Below are positions 5,766 to 6,809 of a stretch of DNA of 6,809 nucleotides, one piece after another. Location of the stretch: NCBI GenBank assembly GCA_051004815.1, contig JBPCJY010000182.1, positions 1 to 6,809 on the forward strand. Reading direction: 5' to 3'. Made by a program: the position numbers and the translations under genes. The DNA comes from JBBQXY01 sp051004815 (GTDB lineage Bacteria; Chloroflexota; Ktedonobacteria; Ktedonobacterales; Ktedonobacteraceae). A model generated the notes under the pieces. The model had not been told where the DNA came from. It was given only the letters and a program-made list of their open reading frames with translations, and searched no databases. Numbering within the stretch: position 1 is the stretch's first letter; every line of letters starts with the position of its first letter.

Positions 5766-5831
5766 ATCTCAAATTCGCTGGTAATCATTGCGTCTTTGTC
5801 GTTATGCTGCGCTTGCGCTACCAACATTTCT

Positions 5832-5857
5832 ATTATACAGAAGGGATAAAACTGAAT
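5832..5857 (-). promoter_or_regulatory. Promoter of the small membrane protein gene
   Basis: On the minus strand a perfect TATAAT (5837-5832) gives a predicted start near 5825. There is no good -35. Instead ATTCAGTTTTAT (5857-5846) lies just upstream, the same 12 bases that contain one half-site of the candidate regulator site before the lipoprotein gene (5436-5425). The second half-site is not conserved here. Confidence 0.5.
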
Positions 5858-5900
5858 GGTATAGTTCCTTCGATGGGTCAAATATGTAGCGCACCATTTC

Positions 5901-6479
5901 TTAAAGTTGAGGTTGATCAGAAAAACTCTGCTCTTGAAGTCGATTGTGTTGGTAGTGAAGTTCGTGAATGGTATGCATCACCTTGGCAAGAGAATCGTCG
6001 AGCCGATTGGACGTATCAATGATACAGCCACCGTCATCGAAATCCTCGAAGCGCGGTTTCCACTGCATCCATTCCTCCCATGAGGTGATCTGGAACTCAG
6101 AAACTTTGCCTTTGCGACCTTCCAGGCGACGTTTCTGGACTTCGGCAGGACATTGACAATGAACTACCAACATGGGAGTTTGAAATCTCCTCGCCAAATC
6201 CTTTGACTGCTCGTAGGTTGTATGATAGGTGAGTGGCGTATCCACGACCACGCTCAGCCCAAGCCGGAGTTGTTCTTGCGCGAGGGCAAACATCAATTCA
6301 TATGAAAAACGTCCTACATGAGGTATATCTCCGAAAATATCTACAGCTTTCTGGCGGAGAATATCTCTATCAATAAGAGGTGCGTGCAAGGCAGTAGCAA
6401 TAGCGCGTGCTATTGTACTTTTGCCTGTGCCTGGATATCCACGCATTACGATGAACATACTTCCTCTATGCAAGTGCAT
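5901..6479 (-). CDS. P-loop ATPase/kinase of the AAA_33/zeta-like type
   Basis: The 192-residue protein has a Walker A motif GYPGTGKST at 14-22, a following LIDRDILRQ (35-43) where small kinases bind the substrate or base, a hydrophobic strand ending in an acidic residue (VVVDT, 77-81) and a basic lid-like stretch QKRRLEGRKGK (115-125). This is the pattern of small P-loop nucleoside, sugar or antibiotic kinases and zeta-toxin-like phosphotransferases; substrate cannot be told. There is no signal or membrane segment, so it is cytoplasmic. An in-frame TAG lies upstream, so the furthest start is the ATG at 6479. M8 (6458), preceded by AGAGGA, is a possible alternative only six residues before the P-loop. 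A good promoter and structured leader lie upstream. No antitoxin-like partner is adjacent, so a toxin role is not favoured. Confidence 0.85.
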   Translation of the reverse strand: MHLHRGSMFIVMRGYPGTGKSTIARAIATALHAPLIDRDILRQKAVDIFGDIPHVGRFSYELMFALAQEQLRLGLSVVVDTPLTYHTTYEQSKDLARRFQTPMLVVHCQCPAEVQKRRLEGRKGKVSEFQITSWEEWMQWKPRFEDFDDGGCIIDTSNRLDDSLAKVMHTIHELHYQHNRLQEQSFSDQPQL

Positions 6480-6512
6480 TTCTCTCTTCTCTGATTTTGC
6501 CTATGAGCGTGT

Positions 6513-6553
6513 GGCACAATCAACCTGCATGTTTCAGGTGCAATCCTCGTGCC
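6513..6553 (-). promoter_or_regulatory. Two-tier hairpin in the kinase gene leader
   Basis: GGCAC (6513-6517) pairs with GTGCC (6549-6553), and inside them ACCTG (6523-6527) pairs with CAGGT (6535-6539) around a 7-base loop. The structure lies between the predicted transcript start (about 6567) and the ATG at 6479. It could modulate expression of the P-loop kinase. It is not a tRNA. Confidence 0.4.
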
Positions 6554-6573
6554 CCAAAGACTATAGCTTATTC

Positions 6574-6602
6574 AGTATAACGATATTTATTGACCTTGTC
6601 TA
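6574..6602 (-). promoter_or_regulatory. Sigma-70 promoter of the P-loop kinase gene
   Basis: On the minus strand TAGACA (6602-6597) and TATACT (6579-6574) are separated by exactly 17 bases, each matching the consensus at five of six positions. The predicted start is near 6567, giving a leader of about 88 bases. This is the best conventional promoter in the window. Confidence 0.7.
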
Positions 6603-6619
6603 GGATTTTATCTCTATGG

Positions 6620-6641
6620 GTGCCATTTATGCAAATGGTAC
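6620..6641 (+). terminator. Hairpin with short T-run, possible terminator
   Basis: GTGCCATTT (6620-6628) pairs with AAATGGTAC (6633-6641) with one G-T wobble and a 4-base loop, followed on the plus strand by TTTAAT. It has the shape of a weak terminator, but no plus-strand gene ends here. It sits just upstream of the kinase promoter. Confidence 0.3.
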
Positions 6642-6713
6642 TTTAATACTGATCAAAAAGATGAGGTAGAAGCGTTTTGAACCTATTCTGGTGGCTCTGG
6701 TGATGACCCAGAA

Positions 6714-6809
6714 GTGGTGAGAGATTCTTCGCTGCGCTCAGAAGGACAGGTCCCGGACCGTTCTTTTGAACACAGCAAAGGACCGGGGGGGATCTCTCGC
6801 TTTTGCCAC
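6714..6809. repeat. REP-like palindromic repeat at the right edge
   Basis: The block is bounded by GTGG (6714-6717) and CCAC (6806-6809), then GAGAGAT (6719-6725) and ATCTCTC (6792-6798). Inside are GATTCTTCGCTGCGCTCAGA, which resembles short REP-like sequences found dispersed in many bacterial genomes, and a GC-rich palindromic core GGTCC-C-GGACC (6749-6759) with a further GGACC at 6780-6784 and a run of seven G (6785-6791). No reading frame is seen. The element may continue past the window. Confidence 0.6.

Noticed and set aside
5492..6022. Plus-strand 176-codon frame
   Set aside because: It runs through the terminator and antisense to both the 59-residue membrane protein and the end of the P-loop kinase; it has no RBS and its sequence is Cys/His/Tyr-rich.
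5901..6479. Zeta-toxin of a toxin-antitoxin pair
   Set aside because: The P-loop fold fits, but no small antitoxin gene is adjacent in the expected arrangement and the substrate-site residues cannot be assigned.
6513..6560. tRNA-like fold (5-bp stem with 7-base loop, T-arm-like GCAATCC, GCCCCA end)
   Set aside because: Too short for a tRNA, no D arm, no U33 in the supposed anticodon loop, and the acceptor arms do not pair over seven positions.

Overview
The window most resembles a Chloroflexota chromosome, probably Ktedonobacteria-like. This is an inference from mid-range base composition, an RNHCP-domain zinc-ribbon protein, a beta-propeller lipoprotein next to an OmpR-type two-component pair, and long intergenic stretches with hairpins and dispersed repeats. 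No rRNA, tRNA or CRISPR array was seen, and no complete insertion sequence. Nearly all coding is on the minus strand.

Layout. 1-67 (minus) is the first 22 codons of a truncated gene with a charged, coiled-coil-like start, possibly a transposase. 195-458 (plus) encodes an 87-residue coiled-coil protein of unknown function, preceded by an inverted repeat. It converges on an RNHCP-domain protein (552-1064, minus), with a hairpin between them. 1065-1676 is about 600 bases without a convincing gene; it holds one possible decayed reading frame and short repeats.

The core is a colinear minus-strand cluster read from high to low coordinates: a secreted, probably lipid-anchored beta-propeller protein (5332-3989), an OmpR/PhoB-type response regulator (3890-3204) and a membrane histidine kinase (3194-1677). 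Regulator and kinase are 9 bases apart and clearly co-transcribed. A long hairpin sits between the lipoprotein stop and the regulator. Upstream of the lipoprotein gene is an 18-base site of two identical 7-mers separated by 4 bases, just ahead of a -10-like hexamer. This is the binding geometry of PhoB-type regulators, so the neighbouring regulator may control the lipoprotein gene. The lipoprotein ribosome binding site lies inside a perfect small palindrome.

Upstream again, a perfect 28-base-pair inverted repeat (5464-5520) separates the cluster from a 59-residue single-span membrane protein (5719-5540, minus). That gene has a TATAAT box and a hairpin-bearing leader. Further out is a P-loop kinase (6479-5901, minus) with a good sigma-70 promoter and a structured leader. 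The right end (about 6714-6809) is a palindromic, REP-like repeat.

Working model (inference): the kinase senses an envelope signal, possibly together with the propeller lipoprotein, and phosphorylates the regulator, which acts at least on the lipoprotein promoter. The most interesting material is regulatory: the direct-repeat site, the RBS palindrome, the long hairpins and the leaders. I see no clear sign of a wholly new multi-gene system.
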